In this document: positions 21,301 through 33,939 of the stretch, one piece after another
Layout: every line of letters begins with the position of its first letter
Numbering within the stretch: position 1 is the first letter of the stretch
Assembly: GCA_037349105.1 (NCBI GenBank)
Contig: JAYJMM010000102.1
Span: 1 to 64,000, forward strand
Reading direction: 5' to 3'
DNA from: Limnomonas spitsbergensis
Lineage: Eukaryota > Chlorophyta > Chlorophyceae > Chlamydomonadales
DNA length: 64,000 nt
Program-made: the position numbers and the translations under genes
The notes under the pieces: model-generated
What the model was told of the DNA's origin: nothing
Database searches by the model: none
The model's input: only the letters and a program-made list of their open reading frames with translations

Positions 21301-24300
21301 CTGGTGACCCCTCCCCTGGAGCACGCAGCCCTTGAGCCCTTCCCTGGTTACCCCTCCCCTGGAGCACGCAGTCCTTGAGCCCTCCCCTGGCAACCCCTCC
21401 CCTGGAGCACGCAGTTCTTGAGCCCTCCCCTGGTGACCCCTCCCCTGGAGCACGCAGTCCTTGAGCCCTCCCCTGGTGACCCCTCCCCTGGAGCACGCAG
21501 TCCTTGAGCCCTCCCCTGGCGACCCCTGCCCTGGGGCACGCAGTCCTTGAGCCCTCCCCTGGTGACCCCTCCCCTGGAGCACGCAGTCCTTGAGCCCTCC
21601 CCTGGTGACCCCTCCCCTGGAGCACGCAGTCCTTGAGCCCTCCCCTGGCAGCCCCTCCCCTGGAGCACGCAGTCCTTGAGCCCTCCCCTGGTGACCCCTC
21701 CCCTGGAGCACGCAGCCCTTGAGCCCTTCCCTGGTTACCCCTCCCCTGGAGCACGCAGTCCTTGAGCCCTCCCCTGGCAACCCCTCCCCTGGAGCACGCA
21801 GTTCTTGAGCCCTCCCCTGGTGACCCCTCCCCTGGAGCACGCAGTCCTTGAGCCCTCCCCTGGTGACCCTCCCCTGGAGCACGCAGTCCTTGAGCCCTCC
21901 CCTGGTGGCCCCTCCCATGGAGCACGCAGTCCTTGAGCCCTCCCCTGGCGACCCCTGCCCTGGGGCACGCAGTCCTTGAGCCCTCCCCTGGTGACCCCTC
22001 CCCTGGAGCACGCAGTCCTTGAGCCCTCCCCTGGCGACCCCTCCCCTGGGGCACGCAGTCCTTGAGCCCTCCCCTGGTGACCCCTCCCCTGGAGCACGCA
22101 GTCCTTGAGCCCTCCCCTGGCGACCCCTGCCCTGGGGCACGCAGTCCTTGAGCCCTCCCCTGGTGACCCCTCCCCTGGGGCACGCAGTCCTTGAGCCCTC
22201 CCCTGGTGACCCCTCCCCTGGAGCACGCAGTCCTTGAGCCCTTCCCTGGCAACCCCTCCCCTGGAGCACGCAGTCCTTGAGCCCTCCCCTGGCAACCCCT
22301 CCCCTGGAGCACGCAGTCCTTGAGCCCTCCCCTGGTGACCCCTCCCCTGGAGCACGCAGTCCTTGAGCCCTCCCCTGGTGACCCCTCCCCTGGAGCACGC
22401 AGTCCTTGAGCCCTCCCCTGGCGACCCCTCCCCAGGAGCACGCAGTCCTTGAGCCCTCCCCTGGCAACCCCTCCCCTGGAGCACGCAGTCCTTGAGCCCT
22501 CCCCTGGTGACCCCTCCCCTGGAGCACGCAGTCCTTGAGCCCTCCCCTGGCGACCCCTCCCCTGGGGCACGCAGTCCTTGAGCCCTCCCCTGGTGACCCC
22601 TCCCCTGGAGCACGCAGTCCTTGAGCCCTCCCCTGGCAGCCCCTCCCCTGGAGCACGCAGTCCTTGAGCCCTCCCCTGGTGACCCCTCCCCTGGAGCACG
22701 CAGCCCTTGAGCCCTTCCCTGGTTACCCCTCCCCTGGAGCACGCAGTCCTTGAGCCCTCCCCTGGCAACCCCTCCCCTGGAGCACGCAGTTCTTGAGCCC
22801 TCCCCTGGTGACCCCTCCCCTGGAGCACGCAGTCCTTGAGCCCTCCCCTGGTGACCCTCCCCTGGAGCACGCAGTCCTTGAGCCCTCCCCTGGTGACCCC
22901 TCCCATGGAGCACGCAGTCCTTGAGCCCTCCCCTGGTGACCCCTCCCATGGAGCACGCAGTCCTTGAGCCCTCCCCTGGTGACCCCTCCCCTGGAGCACG
23001 CAGTCCTTGAGCCTTCCCCTGGTGACCCCTCCCCTGGAGCACGCAGTCCTTGAGCCCTCCCCTGGTGACCCCTCCCCTGGAGCACGCAGTCCTTGAGCCC
23101 TCCCCTGGTGACCCCTCCCCTGGGGCACGCAGTCCTTGGGCCCTCCCCTGGTGACCCCTCCCCTGGAGCACGCAGTCCTTGAGCCCTCCCCTGGCGACCC
23201 CTCCCCTGGGGCACGCAGTCCTTGAGCCCTCCCCTGGTGACCCCTCCCCTGGAGCACGCAGTCCTTGAGCCCTCCCCTGGCGACCCCTGCCCTGGGGCAC
23301 GCAGTCCTTGAGCCCTCCCCTGGTGACCCCTCCCCTGGGGCACGCAGTCCTTGAGCCCTCCCCTGGTGACCCCTCCCCTGGAGCACGCAGTCCTTGAGCC
23401 CTTCCCTGGCAACCCCTCCCCTGGAGCACGCAGTCCTTGAGCCCTCCCCTGGTGACCCCTCCCCTGGAGCACGCAGTCCTTGAGCCCTCCCCTGGTGACC
23501 CCTCCCCTGGAGCACGCAGTCCTTGAGCCCTCCCCTGGTGACCCCTCCCCTGGAGCACGCAGTCCTTGAGCCCTCCCCTGGCGACCCCTCCCCAGGAGCA
23601 CGCAGTCCTTGAGCCCTCCCCTGGCAACCCCTCCCCTGGAGCACGCAGTCCTTGAGCCCTCCCCTGGTGACCCCTCCCCTGGAGCACGCAGTCCTTGAGC
23701 CCTCCCCTGGCGACCCCTCCCCTGGGGCACGCAGTCCTTGAGCCCTCCCCTGGTGACCCCTCCCCTGGAGCACGCAGTCCTTGAGCCCTCCCCTGGTGAC
23801 CCCTCCCCTGGAGCACGCAGTCCTTGAGCCCTCCCCTGGCGACCCCTGCCCCGGGGCACGCAGTCCTTGAGCCCTCCCCTGGTGACCCCTCCCCTGGAGC
23901 ACGCAGTCCTTGAGCCCTCCCCTGGTGACCCCTCCCCTGGAGCACGCAGTCCTTGAGCCCTCCCCTGGCAACCCCTCCCCTGGAGCACGCAGTCCTTGAG
24001 CCCTCCCCTGGCAACCCCTCCCCTGGAGCACACAGTCCTTGAGCCCTCCCCTGGTGACCCCTCCCCTGGAGCACGCAGTCCTTGACCCCTCCCCTGGTGA
24101 CCCTTCCCCTGGAGCACGCAGTCCTTGAGCCCTCCCCTGGTGACCCCTCCCCTGGAGCATGCAGTCCTTGAGCCCACCCCTGGTGACCCCTCCCCTGGAG
24201 CACGCAGTCCTTGAGCCCTCCCCTGGTGACCCCTCCCCTGGAGCACGCAGTCCTTGAGCCCTCCCCTGGTGACCCCTCCCCTGGAGCACGCAGTCCTTGA

Positions 24301-26060
24301 GCCCTCCCCTGGTGACCCCTCCCCTGGAGCACGCAGTCCTTGAGCCCTCCCATGGCGACCCCTGCCCTGGGGCACGCAGTCCTTGAGCCCTCCCCTGGCG
24401 ACCCCTGCCCTGGGGCACGCAGTCCTTGAGCCCTCCCCTGGTGACCCCTCCCCTGGGGCACGCAGTCCTTGAGCCCTCCCCTGGTGACCCCTCCCCTGGA
24501 GCACGCAGTCCTTGAGCCCTCCCCTGGTGACCCCTCCCCTGGAGCACGCAGTCCTTGAGCCCTCCCCTGGCGACCCCTGCCCTGGGGCACGCAGTCCTTG
24601 AGCCCTCCCCTGGCGACCCCTCCCCTGGGGCACGCAGTCCTTGAGCCCTCCCCTGGTGACCCCTCCCCTGGAGCACGCAGTCCTTGAGCCCTCCCCTGGT
24701 GACCCCTCCCCTGGAGCACGCAGTCCTTGAGCCCTCCCCTGGCGACCCCTGCCCCGGGGCACGCAGTCCTTGAGCCCTCCCCTGGTGACCCCTCCCCTGG
24801 AGCACGCAGTCCTTGAGCCCTCCCCTGGTGACCCCTCCCCTGGAGCACGCAGTCCTTGAGCCCTCCCCTGGCGACCCCTCCCCTGGAGCACGCAGTCCTT
24901 GAGCCCTCCCATGGTGACCCCTCCCCTGGAGCACGCAGCCCTTGAGCCCTCCCTGGTGACCCCTCCCCTGGAGCACGCAGTCCTTGAGCCCTCCCCTGGC
25001 AACCCCTCCCCTGGAGCACGCAGTCCTTGAGCCCTCCCCTGGTGACCCCTCCCCTGGAGCACGCAGTCCTTGAGCCCTCCCCTGGTGACCCCTCCCCTGG
25101 AGCACGCAGTCCTTGAGCCCTCCCATGGCGACCCCTGCCCTGGGGCACGCAGTCCTTGAGCCCTCCCCTGGCGACCCCTGCCCTGGGGCACGCAGTCCTT
25201 GAGCCCTCCCCTGGCGACCCCTCCCCTGGAGCACGCAGTCCTTGAGCCCTCCCCTGGTGACCCCTCCCCTGGAGCACGCAGTACTTGAGCCCTCCCCTGG
25301 TGACCCCTCCCCTGGAGCACGCAGTCCTTGAGCCCTCCCCTGGCGACCCCTGCCCCGGGGCACGCAGTCCTTGAGCCCTCCCCTGGTGACCCCTCCCCTG
25401 GAGCACGCAGTCCTTGAGCCCTCCCCTGGTGACCCCTCCCCTGGAGCACGCAGTCCTTGAGCCCTCCCCTGGCGACCCCTCCCCTGGAGCACGCAGTCCT
25501 TGAGCCCTCCCATGGTGACCCCTCCCCTGGAGCACGCAGCCCTTGAGCCCTCCCTGGTGACCCCTCCCCTGGAGCACGCAGTCCTTGAGCCCTCCCCTGG
25601 CAACCCCTCCCCTGGAGCACGCAGTCCTTGAGCCCTCCCCTGGTGACCCCTCCCCTGGAGCACGCAGTCCTTGAGCCCTCCCCTGGTGACCCCTCCCCTG
25701 GAGCACGCAGTCCTTGAGCCCTCCCCTGGTGACCCCTCCCCTGGAGCACGCAGTCCTTGAGCCCTCCCCTGGTGACCCCTCCCCTGGGGCACGCAGTCCT
25801 TGAGCCCTCCCCTGGTGACCCCTCCCCTGGAGCACGCAGTCCTTGAGCCCTCCCCTGGTGACCCCTCCCCTGGAGCACGCAGTCCTTGAGCCCTCCCCTG
25901 GTGACCCCTCCCCTGGAGCACGCAGTCCTTGAGCCCTCCCCTGGCGACCCCTCCCCTGGAGCACGCAGTCCTTGAGCCCTCCCCTGGTGACCCCTCCCCT
26001 GGAGCACGCAGTCCTTGAGCCCTCCCCTGGCGACCCCTCCCCTGGAGCACGCAGTCCTTG
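18345..26060. repeat. 7.7-kb array of a 43-bp repeat, about 180 copies
   Basis: Unit: CCCCTGGTGACCCCT, CCCCTGGAGCACGCAGTCC, TTGAGCCCT. The period is 43 (18611 to 18654). Variants at two positions (GGTGACC, GGCGACC, GGCAACC; GGAGCAC, GGGGCAC) and larger blocks recur, giving higher-order structure. Occasional 42-base units shift phase. The unit has no stop in any minus-strand frame, which explains overlapping minus-strand open frames up to 2685 codons; these are not genes. Confidence 0.97.
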
Positions 26061-26065
26061 AGCAG

Positions 26066-27640
26066 TGCATGTCTCCCTCTTGGCAGTGCCTGTCTCCCTC
26101 TTCCTGCTGTGCATGGTGAAACAACAAGCGTGTTGCATGGAAGCCTTGATTGAAGGCAGTGCCCCTTTTTACGCGTGCAGGCCTGGGTGGCAGTGGTACC
26201 ATCCACCTGCTCATCACCAACCTTGGTTTCTAAGAGCCTGTCTCCACCTACAGGCAAGTGCCGCATCCCTATCGCAAGCAAGGCGGGTATAGGGGTTTAA
26301 GTGTTTCCTGTCCTCTGCACTTCAGAGAGCCTGTCTTCACCCTCAGGCAAGTGCCCAGTAAGCCTTACACTGGTTTCACCAGATTGAAGATGTGTAATGT
26401 CGGCTAGATTTGGGGGACGCCGTACGTGTCACAGATTTGAAGTCTTCAGGGTCCATTGACTGAACTTTGGGGGCGTCCAGGGCGAGGGCGTAATGAGCTA
26501 GTCCGGCTCGGTGTTTATTTAGGGTGCTTCAGCTAGTCCTAAGCTACACTTCAGCTCCCGCCCAGCATATGGACGGCTGTACTTGGTGCAGTCTGACCTG
26601 TTGCTTGGGAAGTAGCCTTAGGCCGGTCAAGGAATGGTTCCCAGCAGAGGCGGCTTGGCTGCTTGTCTCAGGTGGTCTTATACGCACTTCAACAAGCACT
26701 GGCACGCATCCTCTCTCGCTGACCAGTGAATGGACGCAACAAAGGGAATCCAAATTTGAGGGGAACCACTCGGTTCTGCAGTTTACCAGACGCCTGTATC
26801 CTTTGCCCCTGTGGCTCATGCCGGCCAGGTCGGGAGAACTGTAGGAATCTACCAGAATGGTAATGAAGTAATTTAAAATTAATCGTACTGGAGGCAGTTG
26901 ATAGTGTGGTGTAATTTCCCTGCCATGGGAGGGCTTTGGAGGCCGGTGATCGGTGACCTGCTCCCTGGCTGAGACCGTTGCTGCACTTACCCATGGTACC
27001 TGTTAGCTGTTGTTAATCGAGGACCAAGGACCAAGAGCCGTTCTTGATGCTGTCCACCCCCTTGCTTGACCGCCTCGTGTCTATTACCTTGTGATCTGAG
27101 CCACCTGATGCAATGACCTGTCTGGCGGCTGTCCAGAGATTATCAGGAGCTATTGTGATGCTGGCCAGAACCTATACAGAAGCTGTCAGGAAGCTACCGA
27201 GAAGCTGATGAGAAGCTGCCCAGATGTCAAACCAATCCTTCCGCTCCTTATACGTTCTCAGGTCTGGCCAGCGTCAGCCGCGCATGGCTGCGGGCATGGA
27301 ACCTCAAACAGTACACTGCTTTCTCGGGACGGATGATGTGGCTCTTACAAAGGTGACTCTTTTTTACTTAGTGACTCTTTTTTACTAAGCTGGCTTTAAG
27401 GAAGTGGCGTACCATTTAAAAAAAATGCAGCTCCCATGATGGTGTCGTGTTTTTCTGGCATGACATTCAAAGGTCAAAGATCAGCCTTTTGGTCAACAGG
27501 CCCCTTGGGCTGCTAAGATGGCGTGTGGTACCCCTTATATAATGTGGTTCAACTAATCAGCTACATCACGGCATATGGCCACGGGGGCCTGGGGCAGCAG
27601 GGCCTGCTGCTTGGGCCACTGGCTGTAGGCCTGTCAAGGT
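26066..27640. repeat. Segmental duplication, copy 1 (partner 43408-45330)
   Basis: Closely matches 43408-45330, including CTGTCTCCCTCTTCCTGCTG, CTGCTTGGGAAGTAGCCT and ACTGAACTTTGGGGGCGTC. Around 27260-27350 a possible exon (GLASVSRAWLRAWNLKQ, acceptor CTCAG, donor GTGACT) is shared by both copies, but the second has a one-base deletion. No family recognised. Confidence 0.8.
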
Positions 27641-27844
27641 TGCGTCCCTGTCGTGAGGGCTGATCCTGATAAAGACTCAATAAGTAGGAGGCAGAATGTA
27701 GGTGGTCTAGAATGATCAACACGTCTCAACGCTCTCAGCCACTCATGTACGTCGGGCATTGGAACCTTTGCTGGCCTGTTTTTTTATTTGGTTGTCTTCA
27801 TTCGGCCTGCCTAGGATCCGCCAATCACAGGACCAATCCGGGCC

Positions 27845-30800
27845 ATGATGCCTCCGCCATTGTGTCAAGGCGCCCGCTGTCGGCTGCTGTTATAAGCATG
27901 CCTCGTCCTGATCAAAGCCGCCGCCGCCGGTAAAGGTAAGTGAAATGCTATCCCGCCCTACTCAGTTCTGCGGCTGTACCCCTTACTGCCTGTGCCCTTC
28001 CCCGACCTCGTGTACTAGCAGACCAGTCTGCCACTACCAGTCAGAGCGCCGAGCCAAGCTGGTCGCAGGGGACACTGCTGCACCTATCACGGTCGCCCGC
28101 ATCTACTACATTCAGGCCGAGCTAGTCTGGTGGTCCAACTTGTGCGGTCAACGCATACATACACCCTACATACAGACATGCTTGGCCCCAAGTTTGGCCC
28201 CAAGTTGCGCTGTTCACTGAACCTGCACGCCCCCATGGGGTCGTACTTTTCTTTCCTATTTTAACATACTCAGACGTGTCCAGCTGATCTGGCTGTTGCC
28301 ACTGCTGACCGCATCATCGCACTATCTGACTTCTGGACACTGATACGCAAATCTTGCCACTCGCAAATTCGCGAGGTTCTTCATGTCCTGGACCACCTCC
28401 ACCGTAAAAGGGCAGACATGCCACTACCTGCCTCTTGATTTATCTATCTTCGCTGTGTCTTGTCTTTACCTTCTCTCCCTTGCTTCCCCCCCGGCTCGCT
28501 CTGCATGGCCCTTTCGTAGTGGTGGTACCGGTTGCTTTGATGCTGCATTTTCTGCTTGTTTGCTCGCTTCTCACCTGGCAGACACTGCACTGCGTCGCCT
28601 AGCCCATGCAGATCACCATGCAGATCAAGTCCAGATTATAGACATCCCTCCAACCCTGGTGGCATGGGTGCGGTGGCGACCCTGGCCTCGGCTACTGCCT
28701 CACTGTTTAGCTAACCCTGACATGCCCCTCAGAGTCGTACTAATCTTTCTTTCTGCCCCCCGCCCCCCTTCATGCCCCCCTCCCTCCCTCCCTCCCTCTC
28801 CCCTCCCTCCTCACCTGCAGGCGAGCTCGGCTCACCCCATCTCAATGCCACCCGGCCGGACTGCCTGAGTACCCGAGATAACTACCGGGCCACCACCTCA
28901 CACAGGCCTTAGTCGACAACTAAGTTGGTGTGTCCTGTACATGAATCTCTATGTTGTAGGCCCTCCCTCCCCCGGTGCCCCCTTCTCTGTCACCAATCTA
29001 TGTCTCCAAACCAACCCACCTATCCCGTCCTGTCCCCCTCTTCCTTCTCTCCTGCTCACCACTCACCCTCCTTCCCTCACTCCCCTTCTCCGTCTGTCCC
29101 CTGGCGCCTCTTCCAGATCTACTCAGGAGGCTATGTGGAGCAGGTCATTGGAGGGGTGCAAGTAGCCAACCATTTCATCGGAGGGTGAGTGTCGCTATGG
29201 AATTCTTAAGTTAGACCATGCTGATAAGGGAAAGCTCAGCAGTGAAGCTGCTCAGCGTGAAGAGCTGAATCTCATGGCAGACAGAAACCTCCACCCCTCA
29301 CCCCTTACTTCATGTTCCCCGCATCAAAAAATATTGAACCCTGTGCTCTTTAAAACATGCTCAACTCCTTGTTTTCAAAACAACCTCAACCCCTTGCTCT
29401 TCAAAAGACCCTCACTCCCCTTGCTGTTAGGCAGCTGCCCTCTCCCTCACGCCTGCTGCCACCTGGCCCTCTTGGTCTCACTGCAACCTCCTCCTTCTGC
29501 CCCCCCTTCTGCCCCTCCAGGGTCGGCACTATTTTCATCAAGGCCGTGTACAGGGAGTACACCGACGAAACCTTCACCATAAGGGTCGACCACAATGTAG
29601 ATGATGTGAGCCTCCCCTCATGAGTTAATCGGCACTGGGCAGTGAAACCTCTGTGTGCCCGCCGGCCCACCTGCTCCCCCCGCCTTACAGATCCCACACA
29701 ATCCTGCAAGCGTAACCTTGAAGATGGGGCTCGATTTTGGTGCAGCCGTTCATTTATTTTTGCTTTAACCTGAGTTGAGGATCGAGGCTGATTTCAGGCT
29801 GTATGGTCAAGGGTTCCCCCCCTCAACCTGCCCCTCTCTCTTCTCTGCTGCTGCTCAGTTGTTCACTGATGCTTCTGTCCCTTCCTTCTGTCTCATCCCG
29901 TGGCCGCCTGCCTCCTCTCTGCAGGATGCTTACCTCGGCATCCTGGGCCCTCTGCTGCATGCTGTGGAGGAAGGTGAGTGGGCACACAGAGCTCCCTAGA
30001 AACAGCCAGCAGACAACTGTCAGCAGATGATCAGCACAATGATTATCAGGAATCATAGGCATACATGTGGATGGCCTCTATTCGATTGTCCGGCACCATT
30101 GCTTTGCTCTGCCCCCCCCTCATACTGATGTGACTCAACGGGGCTCCCAAGCTGACGAATACAGTGCGGGACATGCAGCGGGACGTTTTGAAAAACGTTG
30201 TTGTGGGCAACCTGTCCTCCCTGCACAGCGCACCCACACTAGTCGGACACTGGGATGCACAAGCCCATGCCTTATCCCGATGCCTCCCAAACCCATTGAT
30301 TGTGCATGCAGAGTATGTGGAGGTCATTTTTCGTAGCACAATCGCTGTACGCAAGACGGGCTGGAACGAGACTGTGTAAGGCCCATACTCCGACGTGGTC
30401 GACCCAAGCACCAACGGTCGTGTTTCCGGCTGCCAACTTCAATGACACAGACCTCATCCAGGAGCACGCCCCCGAGATGTTCAAATTCCTACATGGGATC
30501 TTAATCAGCCTCTCTCCCTCTACCCCTAGGTATGTGACCAGCAGCTTTGTCCCTCAGGGGGTGCCAGCAAGATAGCATACTCTGGCTTATATTTGCTGTA
30601 CCATGCCATATTGGACTACCTTGGTAGTACGATTCCGCTTAACCTGTGCTGTATCTTGCAGCATCATGCAGTATTGCGCTACCTTGAGGTAGGTGCTAGG
30701 CCAACCTAGATGGGCCCTGCTGCATAGCAAGGCCGCCATTGGGCGGAGCCTCTCTCCTAGCACGGATCCGTTTCAGCCGGTGACTTCACCAGCCACGCTC

Positions 30801-33082
30801 TCAGCTGCAGAGGCTGAAAGGTAGCTGAAGGTGAGTAAGTACTAAATGGTACGAGCTGTGGAAGCACCTGGAACTCACGAGTTAATCTGGAGGACCGTTT
30901 AAATGTGCATGCAGGGCAGCTGCCCTCCAAGGAGGAGAACTGCCACACATGAACACTTGGCTTTTCTTCATTAGCTTCTGGCCTGTCTGCCTGCTGCCTG
31001 CTGCCCTCTTACCGGCCTTTCCCTTAGCCCTGACTGCCTATCTGCTGGCCTGCCCCAATGTCCTGCCTGTCCATCTGTCGGTTCACCTGCCTGTCCACCT
31101 GCCTGTTCACCTGCCTGTTCACCTGCCTGTACACCTGTCGGTTCACCTGCCTGTCCACCTGCCTGTTCACCTGCCTGTTCACCTGCCTGTTCACCTGCCT
31201 ATCTACCTGCCTTTCCACCTGCCTGTTCACCTGCCTGTCTACCTGCCTGTCTACCTGCCTGTTCACCAGCCTGTCCACCTGCCTGAACACCTGCCTGTTC
31301 ACCTGCCTGTCTACCTGCCTGTCCACCTGCATTTCCTCCTGCCTGTCCACCTGCCTGTCCACCTGCCTGTCCACCTGCCTGTCCACCTGCCTGCCTGTTC
31401 ACCTGCCTGTCTACATGCCTGTTCACCTGCCTGTCCACCTGCCTGTCCACCTTCCTGTCCACCTGCCTGTTCACCTGCCTGCCTGTTCACCTGCCTGTCT
31501 ACCTGCCTGTTCACCTGCCTGTCCACCTGCCTGTCCACCCCCCTGTCCACCTGCCTGTGCACCTGCCTTTCCACCTGCCTGCCTGTTCACCTGCCAGTTT
31601 ACCTGCCTGTCCACCTACCGCCCCACCTGCCTATCCACCTATCTGCCTGTCCACCTGCCTGTCTACCTGCCTGTCTGTCTACCTGTCTGTCTACCTGCTT
31701 GTTCACCTGTCTGTCCACCTGCCTGCAAACCTGTCTGCCTGCCTGTCCACCTGCCTGTCCACGGTCCACCTGCCTGTCCACCTGCCTGTCCACCTTCCTG
31801 CCCACCTGCCTGTCCACCTTCCTGTCCACCTGCCTGTCCACCTGCCTGTCCACCTTCCTGTCCACCTGCCTGCAAACCTGTCTGTCTGTCCACCTGCCTG
31901 TCCACCTGTCTGTCCACCTGCCTGTCCACCTGCCTGTCCACCTGCCTGTCCACCTGCCTGTCCACCTGCCTGTTCACCTGCCTGTTCACCTGCCTGTTCA
32001 CCTGCCTGTCCACCTGCCTGTACACCTGCCTGTACACCTGCCTGTTCACCTGCCTGTCCACCTGCCTGTCCACCTGCCTGTTCACCTGCCTGTCCACCTG
32101 CCTGTTCACCTGCCTGTCCACCTGCCTGTTCACCTGCCTGTCCACCTGCCTGTCCACCTGCCTGTCCACCTGCCTGTCGACCTGCCTGTCGGCCTGCCTG
32201 TCCACCTGCCTGTCCACCTGCCTGTTCACCTGCCTGTCCACCTGCCTGTTCACCTGCCTGTCCTCCTGCCTGTTCACCTGCCTGTTCACCTGCCTGTACA
32301 CCTGCCTGTCCACCTGCCTGTTCACCTGCCTGTCCACCTGTCTGTTCACCTGCCTGTCCACCTGCCTGTTCACCTGCCTGTTCACCTGCCTGTACACCTG
32401 CCTGTCCTCCTACCTGTTCACCTGCCTGTCCACCTGCCTGTCCACCTGCCTGTTCACCTGCCTGTCCACCTGCCTGTTCACCTGCCTGTCCACCTGCCTG
32501 TTCACCTGCCTGTCCACCTGCCTGTTCACCTGCCTGTCCTCCTACCTGTTCACCTGCCTGTCCACCTGCCTGTCCACCTGCCTGTCCACCTGCCTGCCCA
32601 CCTGCCTGCCCACCTGCCTGTTCACCTGCATGTACACCTGCTTCCCCACTATATCCTGAAACCTTGAAATGTTAACCCCTAAACATTCAACCCTCCACCC
32701 AACGGGAACTGTTCCCGCAGCCACGGGCTAAGATATGTAAAGCGACACCACCCTTCATTGTGCGGTCTCACATGCTTTATAAGCCAGTGCACCTTGAGCC
32801 ACATTGGACAGGTACAGCGCTCCAGACATTGACTGCAATCCTTGAACCCGCCCCTTGCCTAGGTTTAGGGGGTTTAGGGTTTAGAGTTCAACCCACATTT
32901 CACCTAGTTTAGGATTAAGCGTTTATGCCTTTTAACCTTAAACCATGTCCACTTTGGCGCAGGGCCAACCCTTTTTCGTACCACCGCTCTCAAAATGCTG
33001 GCCTGTACGGTATGATCGCTGTCAAGAAAAACCTGGCTTCACGTGGAATATGGTGAGCGAAACATGCCAAAGTCCGCTGCAG
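27845..33082 (+). pseudogene. Ferroxidase pseudogene, copy A
   Basis: Sister of copy B, with counterparts of its exons 1-7 and 9: 27845-27935, 27966-28146, 28821 to about 28905 (truncated), 29117-29184, 29521-29605, 29925-29973, 30312-30529 and 32963-33082. Lesions: TAA at 27893 inside the signal peptide; donor after 28146 is GTCAAC instead of GTGAGT; about 300 bases lost from exon 3 with its donor; TAA at 30377 and a 2-base deletion in exon 7; exon 8 absent; exon 9 frameshifted. Exons 4, 5 and 6 remain intact (KAVYREYTDETF, LGILGPLLHAVEE). After exon 9 the similarity ends in a CTGCTG repeat and an unrelated F-box-like fragment. Confidence 0.88.
31060..32640. repeat. 12-bp CACCTGCCTGTC array in copy A
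   Basis: About 130 copies of CACCTGCCTGTC or CACCTGCCTGTT, at the position of copy B intron 7. Plus-strand frames of up to 572 codons (PVHLPVHL, STCLSTCL) are artefacts. The right edge abuts what follows exon 8 in copy B, so exon 8 has been lost at the array boundary. Confidence 0.95.
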
Positions 33083-33104
33083 GTATGTAAAGTGAATGTC
33101 CCTT

Positions 33105-33475
33105 GTTGTTACTCTGCTGCTATTCTGCTGTCACTGCTGCTACTCTGCTGTCACTCTGCTGCTATTCTGCTGTCACTCTGCTGCTATTCTGCTGTCACTC
33201 TGCTGCTATTCTGCTGTCACTCTGCTGCTACTCTGCTGTCACTCTGCTGCTACTCTGCTGTCACTCTGCTGCTACTCTGCTGTCACTCTGCTGCTATTCT
33301 GCTGTCACTCTGCTGTTCTGCAGTCACTCTGCTATTCTGCTGTCATTCCGCTGCTATTCTGCTGTCACTCTGCTGCTACTCTGCTGTCACTCTGCTGCTA
33401 TTCTGCTGTTACTCTGCTGCTACTCTACTGCCACTCTCTTGTTACTCTGCTGTTACTCTGCTGTTACTCTGCTAA
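33105..33475. repeat. TCACTCTGCTGCTATTCTGC repeat in copy A
   Basis: Imperfect 11-22 base units starting about 20 bases after the exon 9 donor. A diverged counterpart follows exon 9 of copy B (58790-59215). Confidence 0.9.
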
Positions 33476-33527
33476 TTATGATCTGGTGACCGAACCGAAT
33501 GATTTTCAAAATTTGCTTGCCTTGCAG

Positions 33528-33607
33528 GTTATTGCTGACGTGGGCTCGGATGATGTCAAGTCCATGCGTGTCTGCTGTTCCGCTTGGAGGAGGATCGCTG
33601 ACACGAG
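33528..33607 (+). pseudogene. F-box-like exon fragment
   Basis: Acceptor TGCCTTGCAG, donor GTGTGG, 80 bases. It encodes VIADVGSDDVKSMRVCCSAW then RRIADTR, resembling the second half of an F-box (DDVKSMR.VC.AWR). F-box proteins recruit substrates to SCF ubiquitin ligases. It sits directly downstream of the truncated ferroxidase copy A, with no counterpart at copy B. Confidence 0.5.
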
Positions 33608-33649
33608 GTGTGGGGTTGGTTGGGATCTGGGTATATCGAGCCACACCCT

Positions 33650-33930
33650 ACAGTCCAGCTGCACTCCTTAAGGGTTCCTGACGGAACAGTCATCACCGAC
33701 CAATCGCGTGTGAAGCTAGCTGGATGTGCTAGGACGGACCCCGACCTCCCACTCCTCCCCTGCAAGCTCTTTCAACTTATCTCCTCCCACCCCTCCCACT
33801 CCTCCCTGTCCTCCCCCTATAGGCTCGTCCAGCTACGCTCCTTACGGGTTGCTGACGACACATTAGTCACGGACCGATCGTGTGTGAGGCTGGCTGGATG
33901 CGCCAGGACAGACCCCATGCTCCTGGAGAA
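33650..33930 (+). repeat. Duplicated LRR-like exon segment
   Basis: Two diverged copies about 180 bases apart encode LHSLRVPDGTVITDQSRV then KLAGCARTDP, and LRSLRVADDTLVTDRSCV then RLAGCARTDP. The second follows a good acceptor (CCCCCTATAG). LRSLRV.DD suggests leucine-rich-repeat coding sequence, fitting an F-box/LRR gene remnant (inference). Confidence 0.45.
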
Positions 33931-33939
33931 TGCTGAACC

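Noticed and set aside
18224..26281. Minus-strand open frame of 2685 codons, plus overlapping frames of 500-1500 codons
   Set aside because: The 43-bp unit has no stop in any minus-strand frame and 42-base units shift phase freely; all three frames are equally open, so it is a repeat artefact.
30949..32675. PVHLPVHL and STCLSTCL proteins of up to 572 codons
   Set aside because: 12-bp satellite read in several frames at once; it occupies the position of copy B intron 7.
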